Below, piece by piece: positions 55,646 to 64,000 of a stretch of DNA of 64,000 bases. A program made the translations under genes and the position numbers. Where the stretch lies: positions 2,357,874 to 2,421,873 of the forward strand of contig NZ_AP024718.1 in assembly GCF_030294985.1 (NCBI RefSeq), written 5' to 3'. The stretch's first letter is position 1. Each line of letters starts with the position of its first letter. Under the pieces are notes generated by a model that worked only from the letters and a program-made list of their open reading frames with translations, did not search any database and had not been told where the DNA came from. Origin of the DNA: Methylomarinovum tepidoasis (GTDB lineage Bacteria; Pseudomonadota; Gammaproteobacteria; Methylococcales; Methylothermaceae).

Positions 55646-58600
55646 GCGTTCCCCGCGCATGCGGGGATGAACCGACAACGCCTCGTCCAGCAGAATCTCG
55701 TCCAGCGCGTTCCCCGCGCATGCGGGGATGAACCGTGACCAGCCCGACCTGCCGGGCTGAATTCGGAGCGTTCCCCGCGCATGCGGGGATGAACCGGCTC
55801 CCCGCACGGCCCCGCCGCAAACCGGTGGGCGTTCCCCGCGCATGCGGGGATGAACCGTGACCAGCCCGACCTGCCGGGCTGAATTCGGAGCGTTCCCCGC
55901 GCATGCGGGGATGAACCGCACAGAACTTTTTCCCCCCACGTTCACCAACCGCGTTCCCCGCGCATGCGGGGATGAACCGGCAACGGCGCTTCAGTGTGTG
56001 CTGTACCAGAAGCGTTCCCCGCGCATGCGGGGATGAACCAGACGATACAGACGGGGCAGCCAAAAATTTTCAAGCGTTCCCCGCGCATGCGGGGATGAAC
56101 CGGCTGCTGCGGTTGCTATGGGAAATCCCAGGGCTGCGTTCCCCGCGCATGCGGGGATGAACCGCGCTCAGGGCCCAGCCTGTCATCGGCGGGCGGGCGT
56201 TCCCCGCGCATGCGGGGATGAACCGCTGGTGGTGCTGACCAACGCCACCCTGGCGGCGCGTTCCCCGCGCATGCGGGGATGAACCGTGTTCCAGGAAGCG
56301 CCGGGCAAGCGCTATCATGCGTTCCCCGCGCATGCGGGGATGAACCGTTATGGGCCGGGGATAGATCACCGAACTTCAGGCGTTCCCCGCGCATGCGGGG
56401 ATGAACCGTGACCCGGAATGGCGGCGCCTGGCGGAGAAAAGCGTTCCCCGCGCATGCGGGGATGAACCGATTCACGAAGAACGAGGAAAACGACCCCTCC
56501 AGCGTTCCCCGCGCATGCGGGGATGAACCGGCGTTCACGCCCAGAACCGGCCAGCTGGAGCAGCGTTCCCCGCGCATGCGGGGATGAACCGGGCGGCGGT
56601 GGAACGTCGAAGGTGAAGAGCGCGCGTTCCCCGCGCATGCGGGGATGAACCGACCACGCCCAAATTGTCGGAACTGGGGGTGGCGCGTTCCCCGCGCATG
56701 CGGGGATGAACCGCGACCATCATCAACATCGCAGACTTCAATGGTGCGTTCCCCGCGCATGCGGGGATGAACCGTTCAATTGGGCATTTTAAGCCAGCGT
56801 GCCGGCGCGTTCCCCGCGCATGCGGGGATGAACCGAGCTGAAATACCCGGCGCGTCCCAGAACGTCATGCGTTCCCCGCGCATGCGGGGATGAACCGCCG
56901 CCCTGGCCGCTGTAGGCGTCGAGCAGGAAGCGTTCCCCGCGCATGCGGGGATGAACCGGACGAGGCGGCGCAGAAGATCCGGGAATTGAAGCGTTCCCCG
57001 CGCATGCGGGGATGAACCGGCGGCCGGATGGACGCTGGACGAGGAGACCGCGCGTTCCCCGCGCATGCGGGGATGAACCGACTCCATTATTCTGAGGCCG
57101 CAGGGGGGCATGGCGTTCCCCGCGCATGCGGGGATGAACCGGACAAGCCAGTCAAAACGTCAAGCAAATTCTGGCGTTCCCCGCGCATGCGGGGATGAAC
57201 CGGCCATGCACGCGAACCGTCATCAGCTCCGACGCGTTCCCCGCGCATGCGGGGATGAACCGAACCACCAGTTATCGTTGGCAGGATCGGCCCAGCGTTC
57301 CCCGCGCATGCGGGGATGAACCGACTGTGGGCGGAACTGGAACGGTGCTATTGTTGCGTTCCCCGCGCATGCGGGGATGAACCGGTCTGGTGCGCCGGCG
57401 TCCCCTTCGACGTTGCGCGTTCCCCGCGCATGCGGGGATGAACCGCAACTCAGCTTGAAATCGAAACAGGTCACGAGGCGTTCCCCGCGCATGCGGGGAT
57501 GAACCGTCTTCAGATACTTCGATCCGCGACGGACGGCAGCGTTCCCCGCGCATGCGGGGATGAACCGGCGCGTCTTTCCCCTTCCATGCCCTCGAACGTG
57601 CGTTCCCCGCGCATGCGGGGATGAACCGACCGCCCTCTTTTCATTCGTCGATGCCAGGGTCGCGTTCCCCGCGCATGCGGGGATGAACCGTCAACCTCTT
57701 TTTGTACATTTTTCAAAAAACGGCGTTCCCTGCGCATGCGGGGATGAACCGTTATCGGACAAATTATCGCCTTAAATAGTTAAGCGTTCCCCGCGCATGC
57801 GGGGATGAACCGTACCAGCACCGGGCCGCCCAGGCGCTTGGCGGGCGTTCCCCGCGCATGCGGGGATGAACCGCCTGCGTCGGCCCTGACGGCTGGGCCG
57901 TGCTCGCGTTCCCCGCGCATGCGGGGATGAACCGGCCGATGCGCTGGTGTTCCCAGGGCCAGAGGAGCGTTCCCCGCGCATGCGGGGATGAACCGATCGT
58001 GTCGGTTGTCCTTCTGGGCGCCTAAACGCGTTCCCCGCGCATGCGGGGATGAACCGCGGTCGAAGCGGCAGAAACGGACTCAAACCCGGCGTTCCCCGCG
58101 CATGCGGGGATGAACCGGCGCTGCGGTTCTTCAGCGGCGGCCAGGCGGTGCGTTCCCCGCGCATGCGGGGATGAACCGACTAGGAAGCTGGAGCCTGATC
58201 AATGCCTGAGGCGTTCCCCGCGCATGCGGGGATGAACCGTTCTAGAGTTGTACGAACAACAGCAAGAGCTGGCGTTCCCCGCGCATGCGGGGATGAACCA
58301 TACTGATTGTCGACGAAGCCCACAAAATTAACGCGTTCCCCGCGCATGCGGGGATGAACCGCCAATAACGTGGATATGGTGGTTCGAGCAGACGCGTTCC
58401 CCGCGCATGCGGGGATGAACCGTGGGACCACCCGGCTCTAGCCGAGGCGTTACAGCGTTCCCCGCGCATGCGGGGATGAACCGCGCAGCCGCTCATATCC
58501 GCCAGGGATGGCAACGCGTTCCCCGCGCATGCGGGGATGAACCGGCGATCTGGCTCCGCAAGAAGAAGGAGCTTGGGCGTTCCCCGCGCATGCGGGGATG

Positions 58601-59826
58601 AACCGCCTTTATCATTCCGCGTGTCGCTTCCGCCAATGCGTTCCCCGCGCATGCGGGGATGAACCGCTGGCAGAGAAGCTGACGACCAACCAAGCGGCGC
58701 GTTCCCCGCGCATGCGGGGATGAACCGACCATCATCAAAATTGCCCCAACACACCAGAAGCGTTCCCCGCGCATGCGGGGATGAACCGGCCTTTCCGCAG
58801 CATGTGGGAATCGTCACATGGCGTTCCCCGCGCATGCGGGGATGAACCGTGGGGGCAGCTCGACGGTGTGGACGGATTGCTGCGTTCCCCGCGCATGCGG
58901 GGATGAACCGGCGGGAGGAAAATCCCGCCGGAATAGAGAAACGCGTTCCCCGCGCATGCGGGGATGAACCAGGCCCGCATCCTGCGTCATGAGGATGTCG
59001 TGCGCGTTCCCCGCGCATGCGGGGATGAACCGGGCTGCTGGGGCGGCATCTCACCGTCGTCACCGCGTTCCCCGCGCATGCGGGGATGAACCGATCGCCA
59101 TTTTCGCTTGTCGGGTTCTTGCCGGGCGTTCCCCGCGCATGCGGGGATGAACCGAAGGCGGCCGCGCCCCCATCGATCCGTCCGCGGCGTTCCCCGCGCA
59201 TGCGGGGATGAACCGACAAGCGGGTGTTCGATACCAACCGTCCTTTCGCGTTCCCCGCGCATGCGGGGATGAACCGGACCCGGCGAATCACGGGCAGGTT
59301 TCGATGAAGCGTTCCCCGCGCATGCGGGGATGAACCGGCTTTGGCTGACTCGGATTCAACGGGCGCATCGCGTTCCCCGCGCATGCGGGGATGAACCGTT
59401 GGTGGCGATCACCCTGGGCCGGAATTCGACGCGTTCCCCGCGCATGCGGGGATGAACCGGCATCGAAATCACCACCGACGCCGAAGGGCGGGCGTTCCCC
59501 GCGCATGCGGGGATGAACCGAGCGTTGCGGACAGTCGCGCTCCAAGCCGGTAGCGTTCCCCGCGCATGCGGGGATGAACCGACGTTCAAACAACTACTGG
59601 AAAGCGCCAGGCGGCGTTCCCCGCGCATGCGGGGATGAACCGGAACTCGGTCTGTACCGGGTGGAAGTGTGTGAGCGTTCCCCGCGCATGCGGGGATGAA
59701 CCGCAACGACAAATACTGCTGCCGCCAGGGCTTCAGCGTTCCCCGCGCATGCGGGGATAAAACGACTACAACCCGCGCAGAATGCAGGCCGTCATCGCGT
59801 TCCCCGCGCATGCGGGGATAAAACCG
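55646..59826 (+). CRISPR. Type I-E CRISPR array, 69 repeats and 68 spacers
   Basis: The 29-base repeat begins GCGTTCCCCG, has the inverted arms CCCCGC/GCGGGG around GCAT, and ends GATGAACCG. I placed 69 copies by hand from 55646 to 59797. Spacers are 32 bases except one of 31 (57203-57233) and four of 33 (beginning 56041, 56103, 56836 and 57629). Most repeats are identical. Copies at 56012, 58272 and 58943 end in A, and the copy at 57723 has one C-to-T change. The last two (59736, 59797) carry the degenerate GATAAAAC end, marking the leader-distal side, so transcription runs in the cas direction. Confidence 0.98.
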
Positions 59827-59843
59827 TTCCACCCTAGCCCCCC

Positions 59844-60158
59844 TCACCGCGCCGGCTGCTGCACGCCTGCCAAGCCGCCTCCCAGCAGGCTACCCAGGCC
59901 GGCGCCGATCACCGCGCCGCGCCAGCGGTTGTGTTTGTCGATGAGGGCGCCGGCGCCGGCACCCACGGCCGCCCCGACGGCGGCGCCCTGATAGACCTGC
60001 GGACTGACGCGGTAACCCCGATAAGGATAGGGCTGCCCGTAGGCCGACGAGGAATAGCCATAACCGGGAGCGGCAGCGTAACCATAGCCGCCCGGATAGG
60101 ATGCGCAGCCGGCCAGCGCCATGACGGTTCCCAAAATGACGATGCGGATCGCTTTCAT
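59844..60158 (-). CDS. Glycine-zipper outer membrane lipoprotein
   Basis: A 104-residue lipoprotein: signal peptide MKAIRIVILGTVMALAGC with lipidated Cys18, a Tyr/Gly/Pro-rich stretch (YPGGYGYAAAPGYGYSSS), and a glycine-zipper membrane motif (GAAVGAAVGAGAGALIDKH, then RGAVIGAGLGSLLGGGLAG). Such YMGG/17-kDa-like lipoproteins sit in the outer membrane; function is unknown. The ATG has a GGAGG ribosome site. It lies 18 bases beyond the last CRISPR repeat, on the opposite strand. Confidence 0.8.
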   Translation of the reverse strand: MKAIRIVILGTVMALAGCASYPGGYGYAAAPGYGYSSSAYGQPYPYRGYRVSPQVYQGAAVGAAVGAGAGALIDKHNRWRGAVIGAGLGSLLGGGLAGVQQPAR

Positions 60159-60249
60159 GATTTCACCCTCCGTTGCGCGTTGGCGATGGCCATAGGATGC
60201 GACACGCATGCTGAATCCATCCTGTCTGGACCGGGCAAACCGGCCGAAT

Positions 60250-61578
60250 CTATTTGCCGATGCAGAATTCGGCGAAGATGCGGCCGAGCAGGTCGTCGGA
60301 AGTCACCTCACCGGTGATCTCCCCCAGCGCGTTCTGGGCCAGGCGCAGGTTCTCGGCGGCCAGGTCCAGCATCTGCCCTGCCTCGAGCTCGGACAGCGCC
60401 TGCGCCAGATGGGCTTTCGCCCGCGCCAGCGCTTCCAGATGACGGCGGCGGGCGGCCAGAGCGTCCTCGGCTTCGGCTTCGAATCCCATGCACGCCTTGA
60501 GATGGCGGCGCAGCAAATCCAGACCGGCGCCGGTTTTGGCGGACAGCCATACGGTGTCCCCTTCGATCCGGGGCGGCTGGCCGCTAAGGTCGATCTTGTT
60601 GACGATACGGGTGACGGGGATGTCCGCCGGCAGTCCGGGCAGGTCCTGGACGGCGGGAGGCCGGCCCTCGCCCACCAGCAGAATGCGGTCGGCTCGCGCC
60701 AGCTCCGCCCGGGCGCGGCGGATGCCCTCGCGTTCCACCGGGTCGTCGCTGTGGCGCAGGCCGGCGGTGTCGATGACGTGCAGCGGCATGCCGTCGATGA
60801 GGATGCGCTCGCGCAGAACGTCGCGGGTGGTGCCGGCGATAGGGGTGACGATGGCGGCCTCGCGCCGGGCCAGGGCGTTGAGCAGGCTGGACTTGCCGGC
60901 GTTGGAGGGACCGGCGATCACCACGGTCATGCCCTCCTCCAGCAACCGGCCCTGATGGGCGCGGCGGCGCAGCGCGTCCAGATCGGCCAGAAGGTGTTGC
61001 AGCCCCTCCAGCACCGCCCCTTCCGCGATCAGGTCGATGTCCTCGTCGCTGAAATCGATGGCGGCCTCGACCTGGATGCGCAGACAGGTAAGGGATTCGG
61101 TCAGGGCGCGGGTCTGGCGGGAGAATTCCCCTTCCAGCGACCGCTGCGCCGCCCGCACCGCCTGCGCGCTGCTGCTTTCGATCAAGGCGGCGACGGCCTC
61201 GGCCTGGGCCAAATCGAGCTTGCCGTTGAGAAAGGCGCGGCGGGTGAATTCGCCCGGTTCGGCCGGACGGGCGCCGAGCTGGAACAGGCGCTGCAACAGG
61301 GCTTCGACGATGGCGGGACTGCCGTGGCAGTGCAGCTCCAATAGATCCTCGCCGGTGTAGGAACGGGGAGCGGGAAAGAACAGCGCCAGACCACGGTCGA
61401 TGGTCTGGCCGGTGTCGTCACGGAAGGGCACGTAATGGGCCTGGCGCGGCTGTAACGTCCGCCCGGTCAGCCGCCGCGCCAGCCCGGCCAGATTCGGGCC
61501 GGAGGCGCGCACCACCGCCACCGCCCCCCGACCGGGCGGGGTGGCGGGGGCGGCGATGATGTCGTCGCTCAGTTTCAA
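60250..61578 (-). CDS. mnmE: tRNA uridine-5-carboxymethylaminomethyl synthesis GTPase MnmE
   Basis: MnmE with MnmG modifies U34 of several tRNAs. The 442-residue protein has the N-terminal folate-binding domain, the G1 motif GPSNAGKSSLLNAL, GTTRD, DTAGLR, NKIDL, and the C-terminal CIGK with the essential cysteine. The start is TTG at 61578 overlapping the yidC stop (TTGA). The conserved protein (DDIIAAPATPPGRGAVAVVR, in parts) begins a few residues later, so the longer reading into yidC is rejected. Confidence 0.95.
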   Translation of the reverse strand: MKLSDDIIAAPATPPGRGAVAVVRASGPNLAGLARRLTGRTLQPRQAHYVPFRDDTGQTIDRGLALFFPAPRSYTGEDLLELHCHGSPAIVEALLQRLFQLGARPAEPGEFTRRAFLNGKLDLAQAEAVAALIESSSAQAVRAAQRSLEGEFSRQTRALTESLTCLRIQVEAAIDFSDEDIDLIAEGAVLEGLQHLLADLDALRRRAHQGRLLEEGMTVVIAGPSNAGKSSLLNALARREAAIVTPIAGTTRDVLRERILIDGMPLHVIDTAGLRHSDDPVEREGIRRARAELARADRILLVGEGRPPAVQDLPGLPADIPVTRIVNKIDLSGQPPRIEGDTVWLSAKTGAGLDLLRRHLKACMGFEAEAEDALAARRRHLEALARAKAHLAQALSELEAGQMLDLAAENLRLAQNALGEITGEVTSDDLLGRIFAEFCIGK

Positions 61579-63191
61579 GTCTCGGCGCTGCCCTCGATCT
61601 GTTTGTTGATCCACCACTGCTGGACGATGGACAGGGTGTTGTTGACCACCCAGTACAGTACCAGCCCGGCGGGGAAGAAGGCGAAGAAGACGGTGAAGAT
61701 GAGCGGGAACATCTTCATCACCTGGGCCTGGACCGGATCGGTGGGTGGCGGGCTCAGCTTCTGCTGGATCCACATGGTCAATCCCATCAGTGCCGGCAGG
61801 ATGAAATAGGGATCCTTGGAGGTCAGGTCGTTGAGCCAGAGGACGAACTCAGCCTGGCGCAGCTCCACGCTTTCCACCAGCACCCAATAGAGGGAGATGA
61901 ACACCGGGATCTGCACCAGGATCGGCAGACAGCCGCCGAGCGGATTGACCTTCTCCTCGCGGTAGAGCTGCATCAGGGCCTGCTGGAACTTTTGCTTGTC
62001 TTCGCCGAAACGCTCCTTCAGCAGCTGCATCTTCGGCTGCAGCTTGCGCATCTTCGCCATCGACTTGTAGCTGGCCGCCGACAACGGGAAGAAGATGGCC
62101 TTGATGACGAAGGTGGTGGCGATGATGGCCCAGCCCCAGTTGCCGAAGAACTTGTGGAACCAGGACAGCAGCCAGAAGATCGGCTCGGCGATGAAGGTGA
62201 AGATGCCGTAATCGACGGTCAGCTCCAACCCCGGCGCCACGGTTTCCAGCACGTCCTGCAGTTTGGGGCCGATGTAGAAACGCGCCCCGAGCTGGCGGCT
62301 TTCTCCCGGATTGACCCGGTATTCCGGCGAGTAGGAGCCCACCAGATAGACCTCTTCCGGCAGCGCCTTGGTGTAGAAATGGTTGATCTGATCCCGGGGC
62401 GGCAGCCAGGCGGCGAGGAAGTAATGCTGCACCATGGCGCACCAGCCGCCTTCGGTTTCCCAGTCGCGGGGAAGATCGGCGATGTCGCTGAAGTCGATTT
62501 TCTCGTAAGGGTCGTCGGCGGTGCGACAGGCCACGCCGGTGAAGGTGCGGATGAAGGCGCTGCCTCCGTTCTTTTCCGGCCGCTTGCGCTTGAGCTGGCC
62601 GTAATGGCGGGCGGTCCAGGGCACGGCGCCGGTGTTTCGCACCTGGTAGTCCACCCTGACTTCGTAGCTGCCCGGGGTGAAGGTGAAGGTCTTGACGATC
62701 TCGACCCCATCCCCCCGCCAGACCAGCGGTACCTTCAGCGCCTGCCGGCCTTCCATGACGTATTCCGTGGCCTGGGCCTGCCAGGGCACGTTGTGCTTGG
62801 GGGCGATGCGCTCATCCCCGAGAAAGCCGGTCTGGGTCACGAACAGTCTGGCCGGTTCCGGGCTCAGCAGCCGCACCGGCACGTTGGGCTTGTCCTTGGA
62901 AACCGGATACTTGAGCAGATCGACCAGCTGGATGTCTCCCCCGACAAGGCCGATTTCAGCCCGGATCACATCCGTGCGCACCACCACTTTGCCCTGGCCG
63001 GCAGGCGCGGTGGCTGGGGTTGCAGTCGGTGGCGCGGTGGCCGGCGCGACTGTGGATGCGCCAGCCGCCGGCGCCTCGGCCGTGGCCTGGGGCTGGGGTG
63101 GTTTGGGTCCGTAATCCTGCTGCCAGGCGGCCCACAGCATGTAGCCCAACATCACGAAGAGGACGAAGAGGAAAAATCGTATGTTATCCAT
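61575..63191 (-). CDS. yidC: Membrane protein insertase YidC
   Basis: YidC inserts and folds inner membrane proteins, alone or with SecYEG. The 538-residue gammaproteobacterial form has an N-terminal anchor ([19 protein letters not shown]), an Ala/Pro/Thr-rich linker, a large periplasmic beta domain and five C-terminal helices. [12 protein letters not shown] [16 protein letters not shown] and [16 protein letters not shown] are diagnostic. Overlaps yidD by 8 bases. Confidence 0.97.
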   Translation of the reverse strand: MDNIRFFLFVLFVMLGYMLWAAWQQDYGPKPPQPQATAEAPAAGASTVAPATAPPTATPATAPAGQGKVVVRTDVIRAEIGLVGGDIQLVDLLKYPVSKDKPNVPVRLLSPEPARLFVTQTGFLGDERIAPKHNVPWQAQATEYVMEGRQALKVPLVWRGDGVEIVKTFTFTPGSYEVRVDYQVRNTGAVPWTARHYGQLKRKRPEKNGGSAFIRTFTGVACRTADDPYEKIDFSDIADLPRDWETEGGWCAMVQHYFLAAWLPPRDQINHFYTKALPEEVYLVGSYSPEYRVNPGESRQLGARFYIGPKLQDVLETVAPGLELTVDYGIFTFIAEPIFWLLSWFHKFFGNWGWAIIATTFVIKAIFFPLSAASYKSMAKMRKLQPKMQLLKERFGEDKQKFQQALMQLYREEKVNPLGGCLPILVQIPVFISLYWVLVESVELRQAEFVLWLNDLTSKDPYFILPALMGLTMWIQQKLSPPPTDPVQAQVMKMFPLIFTVFFAFFPAGLVLYWVVNNTLSIVQQWWINKQIEGSAET

Positions 63192-63462
63192 GTTTTTGTT
63201 TTCCGAATTGCTCTGGGACAGGATCCAGCCCGCCAGGATGCCAGGGATGACAGCGCAACAGGCGCCGCACCGTCAGCCAGGTGCCACGGAGGGTTCCGAA
63301 ACGTTCGATGGCGGTGAGGGCGTACTGGGAACAGGTGGGATAGAAGCGGCACTGGTTGCCCAACCAGGGGCTGAGGAAGAAACGGTAGGCACGGATCGCC
63401 GCGATCAGGCCGCGGCGGCTGCCGCGCTCAAACGCTGCCAGTGTCGTGCCAAGGATTTCCAT
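63184..63462 (-). CDS. yidD: Membrane protein insertion efficiency factor YidD
   Basis: A 92-residue protein with the family core [26 protein letters not shown], read in parts, including the conserved cysteines, and [18 protein letters not shown]. It lies between rnpA and yidC, as in most bacteria, overlapping both. The 58-base overlap with rnpA is normal for this pair. Confidence 0.95.
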   Translation of the reverse strand: MEILGTTLAAFERGSRRGLIAAIRAYRFFLSPWLGNQCRFYPTCSQYALTAIERFGTLRGTWLTVRRLLRCHPWHPGGLDPVPEQFGKQKHG

Positions 63463-63767
63463 AAGACGTCACGCTCTGCGGTTGTCGCCGCCGGCTTGGC
63501 CAGGACGACGAAATCGGCCGCCGGCAGACGAGGGCGATTGAGACGGAAGCTTTCCCGGATGATGCGCTTGAGGCGGTTGCGGGCCGTCGCCTTGCGAATC
63601 TTGCGCTTGGCGATGGCCAGCCCCAGACGCGCATGACCTTTGTCGTTAGCGCGCATCAGTACCGTAAAATACCGGTCCGAAGAAACCTGCGCCCGGGCGA
63701 ATACCGCCTCGAACTCGGCGGCATCCAGCAACCGGAAGGCTTTCGGGAAGCCGAATTCCGCCGTCAA
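63405..63767 (-). CDS. rnpA: Ribonuclease P protein component
   Basis: A 120-residue basic protein that assists the RNase P RNA in tRNA 5' maturation. The RNR motif is visible in [17 protein letters not shown]. The start must be TTG at 63767: an in-frame stop lies six codons upstream and no ATG or GTG fits the conserved N-terminus ([19 protein letters not shown], in parts). It follows rpmH by 7 bases. Confidence 0.95.
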   Translation of the reverse strand: MTAEFGFPKAFRLLDAAEFEAVFARAQVSSDRYFTVLMRANDKGHARLGLAIAKRKIRKATARNRLKRIIRESFRLNRPRLPAADFVVLAKPAATTAERDVLWKSLARHWQRLSAAAAAA

Positions 63768-63774
63768 CCGCGTG

Positions 63775-63909
63775 TCAGGGCGTCAGACGGGCACGGCCCT
63801 TGGCGCGGCGGGCATTGATCACCTTACGGCCGTTCTTGGTACGCATCCTGGCCCGGAAACCGTGGGTGCGGGCGCGATGGATCTTGCTGGGCTGGTAGGT
63901 TCTCTTCAT
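63775..63909 (-). CDS. rpmH: 50S ribosomal protein L34
   Basis: A 44-residue highly basic ribosomal protein, [18 protein letters not shown] onward, ending [11 protein letters not shown], a near-universal L34 sequence. It opens the rpmH-rnpA-yidD-yidC-mnmE operon. This block normally lies beside dnaA and the replication origin; the window ends before any dnaA sequence. Confidence 0.98.
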   Translation of the reverse strand: MKRTYQPSKIHRARTHGFRARMRTKNGRKVINARRAKGRARLTP

Positions 63910-63956
63910 TTCCGCAACCTTTTAATCGTTTGAAACCATTAACAAAAAGACGGTGG

Positions 63957-63985
63957 ATGGTACTGCTTCCCGGCATTGATGTCAA
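63957..63985 (-). promoter_or_regulatory. Sigma-70 promoter of rpmH
   Basis: On the minus strand, TTGACA (63985-63980) and TACCAT (63962-63957) are separated by exactly 17 bases, upstream of the rpmH ATG at 63909. The leader between them and the gene is A/T-rich. A good candidate for the main promoter of the rpmH operon. Confidence 0.7.
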
Positions 63986-64000
63986 TGCTGTGAGCCGGCG

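Noticed and set aside
56714..58759. Spacers 18 (56714-56745) and 51 (58728-58759) share ACCATCATCAA near their start
   Set aside because: The similarity ends after about 11 bases, so it is probably chance or a common codon run, not a duplicated or primed spacer.
55554..59847. Many open frames through the CRISPR array on both strands (peptides such as RFIPACAGNA and VHPRMRGER)
   Set aside because: They are translations of the repeat and change frame with each spacer; they are a known spurious annotation of type I-E arrays, not proteins.
63910..64000. Possible replication origin (DnaA boxes) after rpmH
   Set aside because: The order suggests dnaA/oriC is near, but I see no convincing DnaA box cluster in the 91 bases available; only an rpmH promoter is supported.

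Overview
The window is a GC-rich chromosomal segment from a gammaproteobacterium. The gene orders lysA-dapF-DUF484, sdhCDAB-sdhE-ygfX, truA-trpFBA-accD-folC-dedD, scpA-scpB-rluB and rpmH-rnpA-yidD-yidC-mnmE are typical of that class. A substrate-binding protein, beta-propeller protein, ATPase and permease of the kind associated with PQQ-dependent alcohol dehydrogenases suggest a methylotroph or methanotroph (Methylococcales-like). That is an inference: no methanol dehydrogenase or methane monooxygenase lies in the window. Heme A synthase implies an aa3-type oxidase, and PomA/PomB-like proteins imply a sodium-driven flagellar motor.

Layout. 1-4222 (minus): TRAP transporter membrane subunits, LptM lipoprotein, lysA, dapF and a truncated DUF484 gene. 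4284-9061 (plus): Lon-like protease, LEA-type lipoprotein, radical SAM protein and a putative glycosyltransferase. 9058-10137 (minus): ELM1-family protein. 10156-17949 (plus): the PQQ-associated ABC system, joined by overlapping stop/start codons to the dTDP-rhamnose genes rfbB, rfbA, rfbC and rfbD. A DUF4160/DUF2442 pair sits inside the rfb genes, and a palindromic element separates the ABC ATPase from its permease. 17923-21873 (minus): succinate dehydrogenase with its assembly factor. 22036-24956 (plus): ygfZ, an HDOD protein and ctaA. 24854-30323 (minus): SPOR protein, coaX, birA, a PilZ protein, pomB, pomA and a metallophosphoesterase. 30417-31661 (plus): ispG, followed by a terminator-like hairpin.

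31747-46865 is almost entirely minus-strand housekeeping. It starts at 46865 with a gamma-glutamylcyclotransferase-like gene and runs through yoaA, tsaB, a YciO-type protein, a site-2 protease, scpA, scpB, rluB, truA, a PIN/Phd toxin-antitoxin pair, trpF, trpB, trpA, accD, folC and a DedD-like gene.

46949-59826 is a complete type I-E CRISPR-Cas locus: cas3, cas8e, cse2, cas7, cas5, cas6e, cas1, cas2, a leader and an array of 69 repeats with 68 spacers. Spacers 2 and 4 are identical, and the two leader-distal repeats are degenerate. 59844-63909 (minus) holds a glycine-zipper lipoprotein, mnmE, yidC, yidD, rnpA and rpmH, the block usually found next to dnaA and the chromosomal origin.

The strongest novelty candidates are the ABC/rhamnose operon with its inserted elements, the small toxin-antitoxin-like modules inside housekeeping operons, the duplicated CRISPR spacer, and a few unassigned genes. 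I found no tRNA, rRNA, transposase or clear riboswitch. No similarity search was run, so family names rest on visible motifs, length and context.
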